Positions 22,906-33,822 of a stretch of DNA of 64,000 nucleotides are shown piece after piece. Each line of letters opens with the position of its first letter. Position 1 is the stretch's first letter. The DNA is taken from positions 3,279,501 to 3,343,500 of the forward strand of contig CM055875.1 of the NCBI GenBank assembly GCA_029582165.1. The letters are read 5' to 3'. The DNA is from Portulaca oleracea. Its lineage: Eukaryota; Streptophyta; Magnoliopsida; Caryophyllales; Portulacaceae. A model generated the notes under the pieces. It ran no database searches. It had not been told where the DNA came from and saw only the letters and a list, made by a program, of their open reading frames with translations. The position numbers were made by a program, and so were the translations under genes.

Positions 22906-25341
22906 CCACTCCAACACAAGGGTTTGCTCGCCCCGAGCAAACTAAAAACGAAGAAAAGGACTAAAAAGAAAAACTAAGAACCCTAACTCACTTTCGCAGG
23001 AATCACGGATGCATTTAGCATATGCATCAAGCCCTTTAAACCCCCCGGTAGCCCAGGTGGACGAGGTAGGTCTCGTGAGGGTTTATAGCAACTATACCCA
23101 CAAAAGCCACGAGAAAAGAAAAAGGGGAAAGAAAAAGAAATGAAAACCGAAAAACGAAACAAAGCAAAAGCAAAGAAGATATTCCCGTCCCCAATCATGC
23201 ACCTAGTTCCCAAACCCGCCTCAACAATCAAATGGAAGAAGCAAGTATAAACAAATTAAGACACGAAGGTTGGAAAACTGCCAATCTTTGAGATTTTGAA
23301 CCCAAACACTTCCTGATGAGCAAAACACCTCGTGCATATGTGCAAGTGGGCTCTAATCGGTCTTTCCTATCCTAAACCAGACAATCAGAGTTGTTCTCAT
23401 GCTCAAGCTCGGGATTATCTATCCTACTTCACTCTTGGTTTTTCTTTCAACCTCTCTTTCTTTCTTTTTCTTACACCACTCTTTTCTTTCTTTTTCTTCT
23501 CTTTTTTTACTTTTCTCTTTCTTACCATTCTTTTGCTCAACTCTTTTTTTCCTTTTTCTTGCTTCGCTCTTTTCTTTCTTTTTCAAAACCTACGCTCTTT
23601 TCTTTACACTCAATCAGTTTGTGTCTTTTAGAGCGTTTGTGTTGGGTTTTCATGATTTAAGCACCGACCGGAAAGGGTTACCCTCCCCGCCGGGTTTCTC
23701 CATACGTGAGTCATTGCACTTAAGGGCATAGGTGCCGATCCACCCAAACCAACCCATGACGGTAGGCCCGGCGGAATTATTTAATGCATTAATTAAGAGC
23801 TTAAGCAATTGAACAACTAAAACCGTCTAACTTAGGTAAGAATTCACAGTCAAAGCGTGTAAGAATTGAGGATTCCGCTTTCCCATTCCATGTAAAGGTC
23901 TAATATAGATAATTCATGGCAAAAATCCTTCCTAAGGCCCATCATTATTCATACCGGCCGCTTCCAACTGACTAAATCAGCCAATTAGACAACTATCTAC
24001 ACAACTGTGAACGGAAACATCCTCAAAAAGAAAAACAACTTTTGGGTTTTTCACAACATTTCTTCCCTTTTTCTTTTCTTTTCACACACAAAATTTTCCA
24101 TTTTTAGACAAACTACGAAAAACAAAAACAAAGACTCAAAACTAGGTAATCTACCCATGAACAATAAAAGATATCACCCCACTCCAACAACAATATAATC
24201 CCAACATTCACATTCAAGGGGTTCGCCACCCAAAAAGAAAACCAAGCATGCAACATGGATCATCGATATATTCACATAAAGAGAGTGGAAAGAGGTTACC
24301 TCGAGGTCTTCAATCAAGCATATTCAATCCACGATCCAAGGAACATCACACCAAAGGTTAGAAATAAACAAGAAAAACATACTATGTGTGATGGTTCACA
24401 TGCAAGATCAAAAGGAAAAACAAACTATACAAGACATTAAGGACTAATGAACTAAGAAAACAAACTAAAATATTTACAAAACGACTCTTTTTTTTTTCTT
24501 TTCTTAGACTCGAATACCAGAATACATACTACCCTCCCACTTCAACACAAAGAGGTTGTCGTGTCCTCAAAATGGAAACAGAAGTAGGTAAGCAAGCACC
24601 CCAAAATTAAAGACAAAGACACACACAAAAAGAAAATAAAAGAAGAAAAGAAAGACCAACTCACTAATTATACAAGAAGGGTGAGGAAGGATATTACCTC
24701 ACAGGCATCTTATCAAGAAATTCACTCCTTCTCACCTCAAGATATCGGGCATCATGTCAGAACCATTCAACGCCCGGAGTAACAAATCATGCATCCTCTC
24801 ATGCATCTCAGAATGGTGGTGGAAAGAGCACACTCGCAATAGCACATAAACAAACATTAGTGCCCTTAACAATTTATCAAATGCCTTAAAAAAGTCATAG
24901 AACTGATGAAATTCATGAATATACAAGACTTTTCCAGGCACGGTGAAAGAAGACATGACAAATGGATCCTCCCATTGACTCGTAAATGGAGATTGAGTAT
25001 ACAAATCAACGAAAGGAGGCAATACAACACATTTATGGACATGCTCATGGGAAGACTTGGATGCAAACAACGACTCATAAAGCATATCACCATCAAAAAT
25101 ATCATTGTCACAAACCAAATCCAAACACTTAGGATCAATCCCCATAGACTCAAGTTCATCATCACAAGATTGCACATCAATGGATTTACAAGAAAGGGTA
25201 GCTAATGCCTCGCTAATGCAATAATTCTCAATGAAAGTGAACAAATCGGTGTCAAACACACATTCAATCACCAAGGATTCAATTTCACTCTCAACAAGAT
25301 CATGCTCAATTATATCACAAGCATCATAGCATTCAATAAAC
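22906..25341 (-). other. Retroelement interior R, unit 1
   Basis: Next to the LTR lies TTGGAGTGG on the minus strand, a possible purine tract. The region contains a pyrimidine-rich stretch at 23430-23600 on the plus strand and, near 24540-24560, a minus-strand AAGTGGGAGGG that resembles the non-coding region after pol in some gypsy elements. The only notable reading frame is the minus-strand one at 24732-25433. No gag, RT or integrase is seen. The right edge breaks off into SAT block B at about 25342. Confidence 0.6.
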
Positions 25342-25433
25342 TCCGTATTCGCAAAAAGAAAATTATATAAAATAGCCCGGGCAGCGAAAAAATTCCAAAA
25401 AATGTATTTTAGTAAATTAACATTATTATCCAC
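24732..25433 (-). pseudogene. Acidic 233-codon retroelement frame fused to SAT sequence, unit 1
   Basis: I do not recognise the family. The frame is rich in Asp, Glu, Phe, Cys and His, with DIIEHDLVESEIESLV near its middle and an end HERMHDLLLRALNGSDMMPD. Frames of this composition are known to me from poorly described spacer regions of plant gypsy elements, a loose resemblance only. The first 31 codons read through SAT block B, and the retroelement part starts near FIECYDACD, so the N-terminus is an artefact of a junction at about 25342. No signal peptide or catalytic motif is visible. It is probably a remnant of a longer polyprotein and not a gene in its own right. The copy in unit 2 differs by one residue (Met here, Ile there). 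Confidence 0.45.
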
Positions 25434-26081
25434 CCATGGGTATCCTCGAAAAATATTGGAAAAATCTAGAACTCAAAAAAAGGTCATGCCCATTTATTTG
25501 TCAAAAGTGTGTACACTGGCCGTAGATGGAGTTATTCACTTAAAGCTCTTTAGAGGGGAGGTGCCTGGCAAGGGCAGGGGCAGCGACAATGCCGACATCG
25601 CGAGCAACATCGCCCACCATGTCATTTGTCCCTTCCGCGATCCTCATCGCCCATGCGCATGCTCGGCGACGTGGTTCGACACCGACTCAGCGTTGAGCCC
25701 GGCCCCGAACAAGCTCGGTGCCCCGCGTGCATTATAATCAAAGACACGGGGCACAAGGCACGAGGACACGCGCGTAGCGGCGAACTTGGCGGAACAAGCG
25801 AAGAAAGGGGGGGAGGGATACTGTGGCGGGCCCGCCCCCGCCACGTGCTTCTCTTGCGAGGCGCGGGTGGGCTCCGCGACCGGTGAAGCATCGGTCGCCG
25901 AGACGAGACGCCGTGACAAATCGTGTGTCGGCTAATGAAACGTGAGTCGCGCAATGCCGGCGACTATCGACGGACAACGCATGCGTCCTTCGTCGGATAA
26001 TAAGCGTCCCGCCCGAGCACCGCGCCGGACGACAGTGAGCGATACAATCGTCGGCAACCCGCCCGCGACAGTGTCCACGCC
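25342..26081. repeat. SAT blocks B-C-D between units 1 and 2
   Basis: It starts at TCCGTATTCGCAAAAAG, in the middle of a SAT unit, and ends at ACGCC before LTR-R. Block C (25620-25800) lacks many single bases or pairs that are present in all other copies, for example CTCATCGCCC for CTCATACGCCC. Confidence 0.8.
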
Positions 26082-26547
26082 TGTTCGGTAGTAATTTTTG
26101 TGGTTTTATAAGTTAGGGTTATCGGTTCACAGGGATGGGTGTTAGGTTTGATTTAGGTAATCGGTTTGTGTACAAGGGTTTTTCTCAATGCGGAAGGCAA
26201 TAAATTATGTAAATGAAGCAATAAACTAATCTAGACAAGATAATAATAAAGAAAGCAATTAAAAGCATGAAATCAAAAAAAAGCAATTAAGGCAAGGAAT
26301 GGAAATCTAGAATGAACAATGAAATTAGAGACAAGAAATTATACCTTTGATGACTAATCTTCAATAAACCTTCAATCTACACTTGAATTTCCCCCGAGCA
26401 AACAAGAAATTGTGGTTTGGATTACCAAGAATCCCCCAAATTCTCACTAGTAAGTAGAATTGGAGTTCCTTGACCCTACTCCCCACTAAAAATGGAGTTG
26501 ATTGTGACTAACACTATAAGCTTGGAAAACAAGTCAACAATGGTAAT

Positions 26548-26583
<36 letters not shown>

Positions 26584-27322
26584 AGAGAAAGCTTGTAAAA
26601 CTTCAATAGAAACTTGCTTGAATTGAGAAAGCTTGAGAAACTTTGAATACAAATGCTAGAAATCAATGAAAGCTTGAAGAACAATTAAGAGAGATTAAAG
26701 CAAATAAGGAAAGCAATTAAAACTTCAGCTCCCTCCCTAAAAGAGTCGCAGCTAATACTCTTATAATACCCTAAGTTAGTTAGTTGCACAAACGCAAAGA
26801 CTTCATTTCGGTCAGACGCAGAAATTGGAATTGGCTCGGGCGAGCAGGCATTCTGGTCGCGTGTCCCTCGTTCTTCGGCAGCTTCTCCTCGGCAGCTCAG
26901 AAGCTCAGCTCGGTCGAGCAGGACCCTTGCTCGGGCGAGCTGGCCCTCTGTTTCTTCATTGCCTTAGCTATATTTTTCGAACTTTCCATGGTCGCTGTGC
27001 AGAAGCATGGCTCGGCCGAGCCAGTATGTTGCTCGGGCGAGCCAGCTTTCTGTCTCTCCTCTTCTTGGCTCAAATTCAGTCGGCAGATCCTGCTGTCCTT
27101 CCAGAGGTGTTGCTCGGGCGAGCCAACATGCTGCTCGGTCGAGGAACCCTTCTGCCTCCACCCCTTATTTGGTGAGTTTTTGCTCCGTTTTGGCTCCATT
27201 TTAGGTCACTCTCTTATTTTCCTACAAAACACCAAAACATTATATCTAATATATAAATAGGGGTTAAAACAAGCAAATATACCCTATAAAAGAGAAGAAT
27301 TTCGGCTCAAAGCAGTAGAACA
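26082..27322 (-). repeat. LTR-R copy 2
   Basis: 1,241 bp, starting TGTTCGGTAG. It ends TAGAACA, where copies 1 and 3 have CCGAACA. It keeps the full set of GCTCG-N2-CGAGC motifs (26834, 26911, 26933, 27010, 27031, 27111). Confidence 0.78.
26551..26588. repeat. (AG)n microsatellite in LTR-R copy 2
   Basis: The AG tract carries one interrupting A (GAAGAG) and is longer than in copy 1. Confidence 0.9.
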
Positions 27323-29765
27323 CCACTCCAACACAAGGGTTTGCTCGCCCCGAGCAAACTAAAAACGAAGAAAAGGACTAAAAAGAAAAACTAAGAACCC
27401 TAACTCACTTTCGCAGGAATCACGGATGCATTTAGCATATGCATCAAGCCCTTTAAACCCCCCGGTAGCCCAGGTGGACGAGGTAGGTCTCGTGAGGGTT
27501 TATAGCAACTATACCCACAAAAGCCACGAGAAATGAAAAAGGGGAAAGAAAAAGAAATGAAAACCGAAAAACGAAACAAAGCAAAAGTAAAGAAGATATT
27601 CCCGTCCCCAATCATGCACCTAGTTCCCAAACCCGCCTCAACAATCAAATGGAAGAAGCAAGTATAAACAAATTAAGACAAGAAGGTTGGAAAACTGCCA
27701 ATCTTTGAGATTTTGAACCCAAACACTTCCTGATGAGCAAAACACCTCGTGCATATGTGCAAGTGGGCTCTAATCGGTCTTTCCTATCCTAAACCAGACA
27801 ATCAGAGTTGTTCTCATGCTCAAGCTTGGGATTATCTATCCTACTTCACTCTTGGTTTTTCTTTCAACCTCTCTTTCTTTCTTTTTCTTACACCACTCTT
27901 TTCTTTCTTTTTCTTCTCTTTTTTTACTTTTCTCTTTCTTACCATTCTTTTGCTCAACTCTTTTTTCCTTTTTCTTGCTTCGCTCTTTTCTTTCTTTTTC
28001 AAAACCTACGCTCTTTTCTTTACACTCAATCAGTTTTGTGTCTTTTAGAGCGTTTGTGTTGGGTTTTGCGGGATTTAAGCACCGACCTTCGCAAAGGGTT
28101 ACCCTCCCTGCTGGGTTTCTCCATACGTGAGTCATTGCACTTAAGGGGCATAGGGTGCCGATCCACCCAAACCAACCCATGACGGTAGGCCCGACAGTAA
28201 TTATTTAATGCATTAATTAAGAGCTTAAGCAATTGAACAACTAAAACCGTCTAACTTAGGTAAGAATTCACAGTCAAAGCGTGTAAGAATTGAGGATTCC
28301 GCTTTCCCATTCCATGTAAAGGTCTAATATAGATAATTCATGGCAAAAATCCTTCCTAAGGCCCATCATTATTCATACCGGCCGCTTCCAACTGACTAAA
28401 TCAGCCAATTAGACAACTATCTACACAACTGTGAACGGAAACATCCTCAAAAAGAAAAACAACTTTTGGGTTTTTCACAACATTTCTTCCCTTTTTCTTT
28501 TCTTTTCACACACAAAATTTTCCATTTTTAGACAAACTACGAAAAACAAAAACAAAGACTCAAAACTAGGTAATCTACCCATGAACAATAAAAGATATCA
28601 CCCCACTCCAACAACAATATAATCCCAACATTCACATTCAAGGGGTTCGCCACCCAAAAAGAAAACCAAGCATGCAACATGGATCATCGATATATTCACA
28701 TAAAGAGAGTGGAAAGAGGTTACCTCGAGGTCTTCAATCAAGCATATTCAATCCACGATCCAAGGAACATCACACCAAAGGTTAGAAATAAACAAGAAAA
28801 ACATACTATGTGTGATGGTTCACATGCAAGATCAAAAGGAAAAACAAACTATACAAGACATTAAGGACTAATGAACTAAGAAAACAAACTAAAATATTTA
28901 CAAAACGACTCTTTTTTTTTTCTTTTCTTAGACTCGAATACCAGAATACATACTACCCTCCCACTTCAACACAAAGAGGTTGTCGTGTCCTCAAAATGGA
29001 AACAGAAGTAGGTAAGCAAGCACCCCAAAATTAAAGACAAAGACACACACAAAAAGAAAATAAAAGAAGAAAAGAAAGACCAACTCACTAATTATACAAG
29101 AAGGGTGAGGAAGGATATTACCTCAAAGGCATCTTATCAAGAAATTCACTCCTTCTCACCTCAAGATATCGGGCATCATGTCAGAACCATTCAACGCCCG
29201 GAGTAACAAATCATGCATCCTCTCATGCATCTCAGAATGGTGGTGGAAAGAGCACACTCGCAATAGCACATAAACAAACATTAGTGCCCTTAACAATTTA
29301 TCAAATGCCTTAAAAAAGTCATAGAACTGATGAAATTCATGAATATACAAGACTTTTCCAGGCACGGTGAAAGAAGACATGACAAATGGATCCTCCCATT
29401 GACTCGTAAATGGAGATTGAGTATACAAATCAACGAAAGGAGGCAATACAACACATTTATGGACATGCTCATGGGAAGACTTGGATGCAAACAACGACTC
29501 ATAAAGAATATCACCATCAAAAATATCATTGTCACAAACCAAATCCAAACACTTAGGATCAATCCCCATAGACTCAAGTTCATCATCACAAGATTGCACA
29601 TCAATGGATTTACAAGAAAGGGTAGCTAATGCCTCGCTAATGCAATAATTCTCAATGAAAGTGAACAAATCGGTGTCAAACACACATTCAATCACCAAGG
29701 ATTCAATTTCACTCTCAACAAGATCATGCTCAATTATATCACAAGCATCATAGCATTCAATAAAC
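27323..29765 (-). other. Retroelement interior R, unit 2
   Basis: Nearly identical to 22906-25341, with the same pyrimidine-rich stretch, the same AAGTGGGAGGG on the minus strand and the same junction into SAT at TCCGTATTCGC. Small differences cluster near 28020-28200. Confidence 0.6.
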
Positions 29766-29857
29766 TCCGTATTCGCAAAAAGAAAATTATATAAAATAGC
29801 CCGGGCAGCGAAAAAATTCCAAAAAATGTATTTTAGTAAATTAACATTATTATCCAC
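29156..29857 (-). pseudogene. Acidic 233-codon retroelement frame fused to SAT sequence, unit 2
   Basis: Tandem copy of the frame at 24732-25433, differing only by Ile in place of Met in FDGD-x-LYESL. The N-terminal 31 codons again come from SAT block B and the rest from the retroelement interior. It stays open in both copies, but with one difference in 233 codons the time since duplication is too short to argue for selection. Function unknown; no domain recognised. A remnant of a larger polyprotein, truncated when the interior was joined to SAT before the duplication, is the simplest reading. Confidence 0.45.
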
Positions 29858-30526
29858 CCATGGGTATCCTCGAAAAATATTGGAAAAATCTAGAACTCAA
29901 AAAAAGGTCATGCCCATTTATTTGTCAAAAGTGTGTACACTGGCCGTAGATGGAGTTATTCACTTAAAGCTCTTTAGAGGGGAGGTGCCTGGCAAGGGCA
30001 GGGGCAGCGACAATGCCAGCGACTGTCCACGACAGTGAGCAACACTGTCCACCATGTCATTTGTCCCTTCCGCGATCCTCATACGCCCATGCGCATGCTC
30101 GAGCGAACGTGGTTCGACACCGACTCCGCGTTCGAGCCCGGCCCCCGAACAAGCTCGGTGCCCCCGCGCGTGCATTATAATCAAAGACACAGAGCACAAG
30201 GCACAGGGACACAGGGGCGCGGCGGCGGACTTGGCGGAACAAGCGAAGAAAGGGGGGGAGGGATACTGTGGCGGGCCCGCTCCCGCCACGTGCTTCTCTT
30301 GCGAGGCGCGGGTGGGCTCCGCGACCGGTGAAGCATCGGTCGCCGAGACGAGACGCCGCGACAAATCGTGTGTCGGCTAATGAAACGTGAGTCGCGCAAT
30401 GCCGGCGACTATCGACGGACAACGCATGCGTCCTTCGTCGGATAATAAGCGTCCCGCCCGAGCACCGCGCCGGACGACAGTGAGCGATACAATCGTCGGC
30501 AACCCGCCCGCGACAGTGTCCACGCC
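29766..30526. repeat. SAT blocks B-C-D after unit 2
   Basis: Same junctions as 25342-26081. Block C here keeps the standard sequence seen at 21199, without the small deletions of the other interval. Confidence 0.8.
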
Positions 30527-30992
30527 TGTTCGGTAGTAATTTTTGTGGTTTTATAAGTTAGGGTTATCGGTCCACAGGGATGGGTGTTAGGTTTGATTTA
30601 GGTAATCGGTTTGTGTACAAGGGTTTTTCTCAATGCGGAAGGCAATAAATTATGCAAATGAAGCAATAAACTAATCTAGACAAGATAATAATAAAGAAAG
30701 CAATTAAAAGCATGAAATCAAAAAAAAGCAATTAAGGCAAGGAATGGAAATCTAGAATGAACAATGAAATTAGAGACAAGAAATTATACCTTTGATGACT
30801 AATCTTCAATAAACCTTCAATCTACACTTGAATTTCCCCCGAGCAAACAAGAAATTGTGGTTTGGATTACCAAGAATCCCCCAAATTCTCACTAGTAAGT
30901 AGAATTGGAGTTCCTTGACCCTACTCCCCACTAAAAATGGAGTTGATTGTGACTAACACTATAAGCTTGGAAAACAAGTCAACAATGGTAAT

Positions 30993-31034
<42 letters not shown>

Positions 31035-31772
31035 AGAGAAAGCTTGTAAAACTTCAATAGAAATTTGCTTGAATTGAGAAAGCTTGAGAAAGTTTGAATA
31101 CAAATGCTAGAAATCAATGAAAGCTTGAAGAACAATTAAGAGAGATTAAAGCAAATAAGGAAAGCAATTAAAACTTCAGCTCCCTCCCTAAAAGAGTCGC
31201 AGCTAATACTCTTATAATACCCTAAGTTAGTTGCACAAAACGCAGCACTTCATTTCCAGACTGTACGCAGAAATTGGAATTGGCTCGGGCGAGCAGGCAT
31301 TCTTGTCGCGTGTCCCTCGTTCTTCGGCAGCTTCTCCTCGGCAGCTCAGAAGCTCACCTCGGTCGAGCAGGGCCCTTGCTCGGGCGAGCTGGCCCTCTGT
31401 TTCTTCATTGCCTTAGCTATATTTTTCGAACTTTCCATGGTCGCTGTGCAGAAGCATGGCTCGGCCGAGCCGGTATGTTGCTCGGGCGAGCCAGCTTTCT
31501 GTCTCTCCTCTTCTTGGCTCAAAATCAGTCGGCAGATCCTGCTGTCCTTCCAGAGGTGTTGCTCGGGCGAGCCAACATCGCTTTCGGTCGAGCGACCATA
31601 CGCCTCCACCCCTTATTTGGTGAGTTTTTGCTCCGTTTTGGCTCCATTTTAGGTCACTCTCTTATTTTCCTACAAAACACCAAAACATTATATCTAATAT
31701 ATAAATAGGGGTTAAAACAAGCAAATATACCCCATAAAAGAGAAGAATTTCGGCTCGAAACGAGGCCGAACA
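30527..31772 (-). repeat. Solo LTR-R (copy 3)
   Basis: 1,246 bp from TGTTCGGTAG to GGCCGAACA. ACGCC lies on both sides (30522-30526 and 31773-31777), a perfect 5-bp duplication, and SAT sequence runs on at the right as ACGCCATTGCGACAGCG, the expected continuation of block D/E. This fixes the true ends of LTR-R. Confidence 0.9.
30995..31040. repeat. (AG)n microsatellite in solo LTR-R
   Basis: The longest of the three homologous tracts, with the same single interruption as copy 2, so copies 2 and 3 share a step that copy 1 lacks. Confidence 0.9.
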
Positions 31773-32990
31773 ACGCCATTGCGACAGCGTCGACGGCGGC
31801 CAATGGCGATGTCGGCGACAACTGCGACATCGATGGCGATGTCGTCGGCGACCGAGGACAGTGTCGACGGCAGCCAGCGACAGTGTCGACGACACTGCGA
31901 CAGTGTCGTCGGCAGCCAGCGACGCTGTCGACGACAGCCAGCGACAGTGTCGACGACACTGCGACAGTGTCGTCGGCAGCCAGCGACGCTGTCGACGACA
32001 CTGCGACAGTGTCGACGGCAGCCAGCGACAGTGTCGTCGGCAGCCAGCGACAGTGTCGACGACACTGCGGCGATGTCGGCGACGACCCGGCGCTTTCGGC
32101 GAAAGCGGTGTCGGCGACAACTGCGGCGGACGGCGGCATCGCGACAACGCCACGCGTCGTTCGCGGTAGCGGCGATGTCGGCGACAACTGCGGCGATGTC
32201 GACTCTGCGGCGATGTCGGCGGCGGCCCGATGACGGCGCCGACCACCGCTGCGGCGATGTCGGCGGCGACCTACGGCGATGTCGACACTCAGTGACAACG
32301 ATTTTCCGTGTTTGTCGTTCTAGCGCTTGAGATGAAACTTGGCGGGCTGCTTCCTTATGTTTTTTAAGGGTTTTCCGTGATTCTCCGGATTTCTTCCGGG
32401 ATGTTATGGCCGGGCCTCGGGACGCTCTAAGTCACCCCGGTACCGGGACACTTCTTAAACTTCTGCTCCTCTATTTTCCCTCAAATTTTGCAGATCATTT
32501 CCTTGTTCCATTTAGCTATTTTACAGTATTTTTAATGATGTTTTGGAGCCTTCCTTCGTCTCCTCCCGTGCCCGCTCGGGAAAAAGCGATCTTAGGCGTC
32601 AAACCCGAGGCATTCGACGTCAGATGTTCAAAATAATTTGTTGTCCACTTCCCCTTGATTTTTAAGAATTTTAGAAACTTGCCTTGTATTTTAATGATTT
32701 TTCTACGATTTTTTGGATTTTTTTCCGTTTTCGCAAAAAAATATTATATAAAATAGCCCGGGCTGCGAAAAAATTCTGAAAAATGTTTTTTAGTAGATTA
32801 ACATAATTATCTACCCATGGGTATCCTCGGAAAAAATTGAAAAAATCTAGAACTCAAAAAAAAGCCATGCCCTATTATTTTGTCAAAAGTGTGTACACTG
32901 GCCGTAGATGAAGTTATTCACATAAAGCTCTTTATAGGGGAGGTGCTTGGCAAGTCTTTGAGGCGGCGGCGATTGCAGCGACAGTGTCGA
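31773..32990. repeat. SAT array 3: blocks E, A, B
   Basis: Block E occupies 31775-32290, block A begins near 32298, and block B (CTAGAACTCAAAAAAAAGCC) is near 32850. It fades out after GAGGTGCTTGGCAAG, about 32955; a few block E-like bases (GACAGTGTCGACGACATCG) follow. Confidence 0.75.
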
Positions 32991-33822
32991 CGACATCGAG
33001 CGTCCATGCATGGCATGGCATGGCAACCTCGTCAAAAGGCATTGTCGACATGCGGCCATGCACCGAACCTGTCCCGGAGGGATGATGGATCAACGAGGCT
33101 CGGGTTGCCTCGGCAAGCGTGTGATGCGTGAAAAAGTTTTCGATCGATACGGTTGCCTCGGATATTGATGCCTTGCTGTCCCGGTGTGCTTCGGTACTGT
33201 TTCTTGATGTCCGCGGCCGGTGGCATTCGCATTTGTTGCGGAGTCAGCACCACGGGTGACGGCGTGCCCCCCTCACCCGCAACGGCAGCCGCCCCTCTAG
33301 GTAACGGGGGTGGTTGTCGGTAATTAACAATGGTGGGCTTCTTCCCTTGTCCCTTGCTCGCCGTCGTTAGCTGCCTTTAGAGCCAAGCTATAGGTTGTGC
33401 CTTTTGTTGCCCGACCTCGACCTAGGGCGGACAATGGGTTGTTGGGGCCTTCAGGCCTTGGCGAAACTTGACGCTCGTGGTACGGTGGCATTCTCATTGG
33501 CCGTAGGATTAATGTGGAGGGACGATGCCTCCCTTGTGTGGGATAATTGTCGCAAGTGCGGTGACTGGTGGTGCTTGACCGGACGAGGCGAGGAACTAGT
33601 AGGTAGGAAGATTGAGGAGCAAGGCCCCGGATGTCCCTTGGTTTAGAAGAGGGTTGGAACCGTATAGATCCGTAAATCCCTGTTGCTCGTGACTTGGTCG
33701 AGTACACCGAATGGGCCGCAGCCATGAGGTCGGACGCCCGTGCGAACCGGTTGGCCTTGTGCCATCTTAGAAGTAGCACTTCCAAACGCGTGCCACATCC
33801 CACCACAGTTCGATGTTCAACT
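32991..33822. other. Unassigned GC-rich segment
   Basis: It is neither SAT nor LTR. It starts with a short CATGG repeat at 33005-33025. Frames of 160 codons (33324-33806, minus) and 73 codons (33032-33253, minus) exist. Their basic, Pro/Arg-rich content loosely recalls a gag C-terminus, but no zinc knuckle is intact. It ends at CAACT, where Gyp-5 begins. Confidence 0.4.

Larger units (their letters stand above)
21680..30526. repeat. Two tandem copies of a 4.4-kb compound unit
   Basis: Unit 1 is 21680-26081 and unit 2 is 26082-30526. Each holds LTR-R, 2.4 kb of retroelement interior and about 750 bp of SAT blocks B-C-D. A third LTR-R follows at 30527. The 233-codon frames in the two units differ at a single residue, so the duplication is recent. 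Differences concentrate in the GA microsatellite, the end of LTR-R and SAT block C. Confidence 0.88.

Noticed and set aside
23312..23319. CTGATGAG, the conserved core of hammerhead ribozymes (also at 27731)
   Set aside because: The matching GAAAC core and stems I and III could not be found at the right distance; an eight-base match alone is expected by chance.
23332..23731. Hydrophobic Phe/Leu/Ser-rich frames resembling membrane proteins (also 27749-28182)
   Set aside because: They are translations of a CTTT-rich pyrimidine tract in retroelement interior R and appear in three frames at once.
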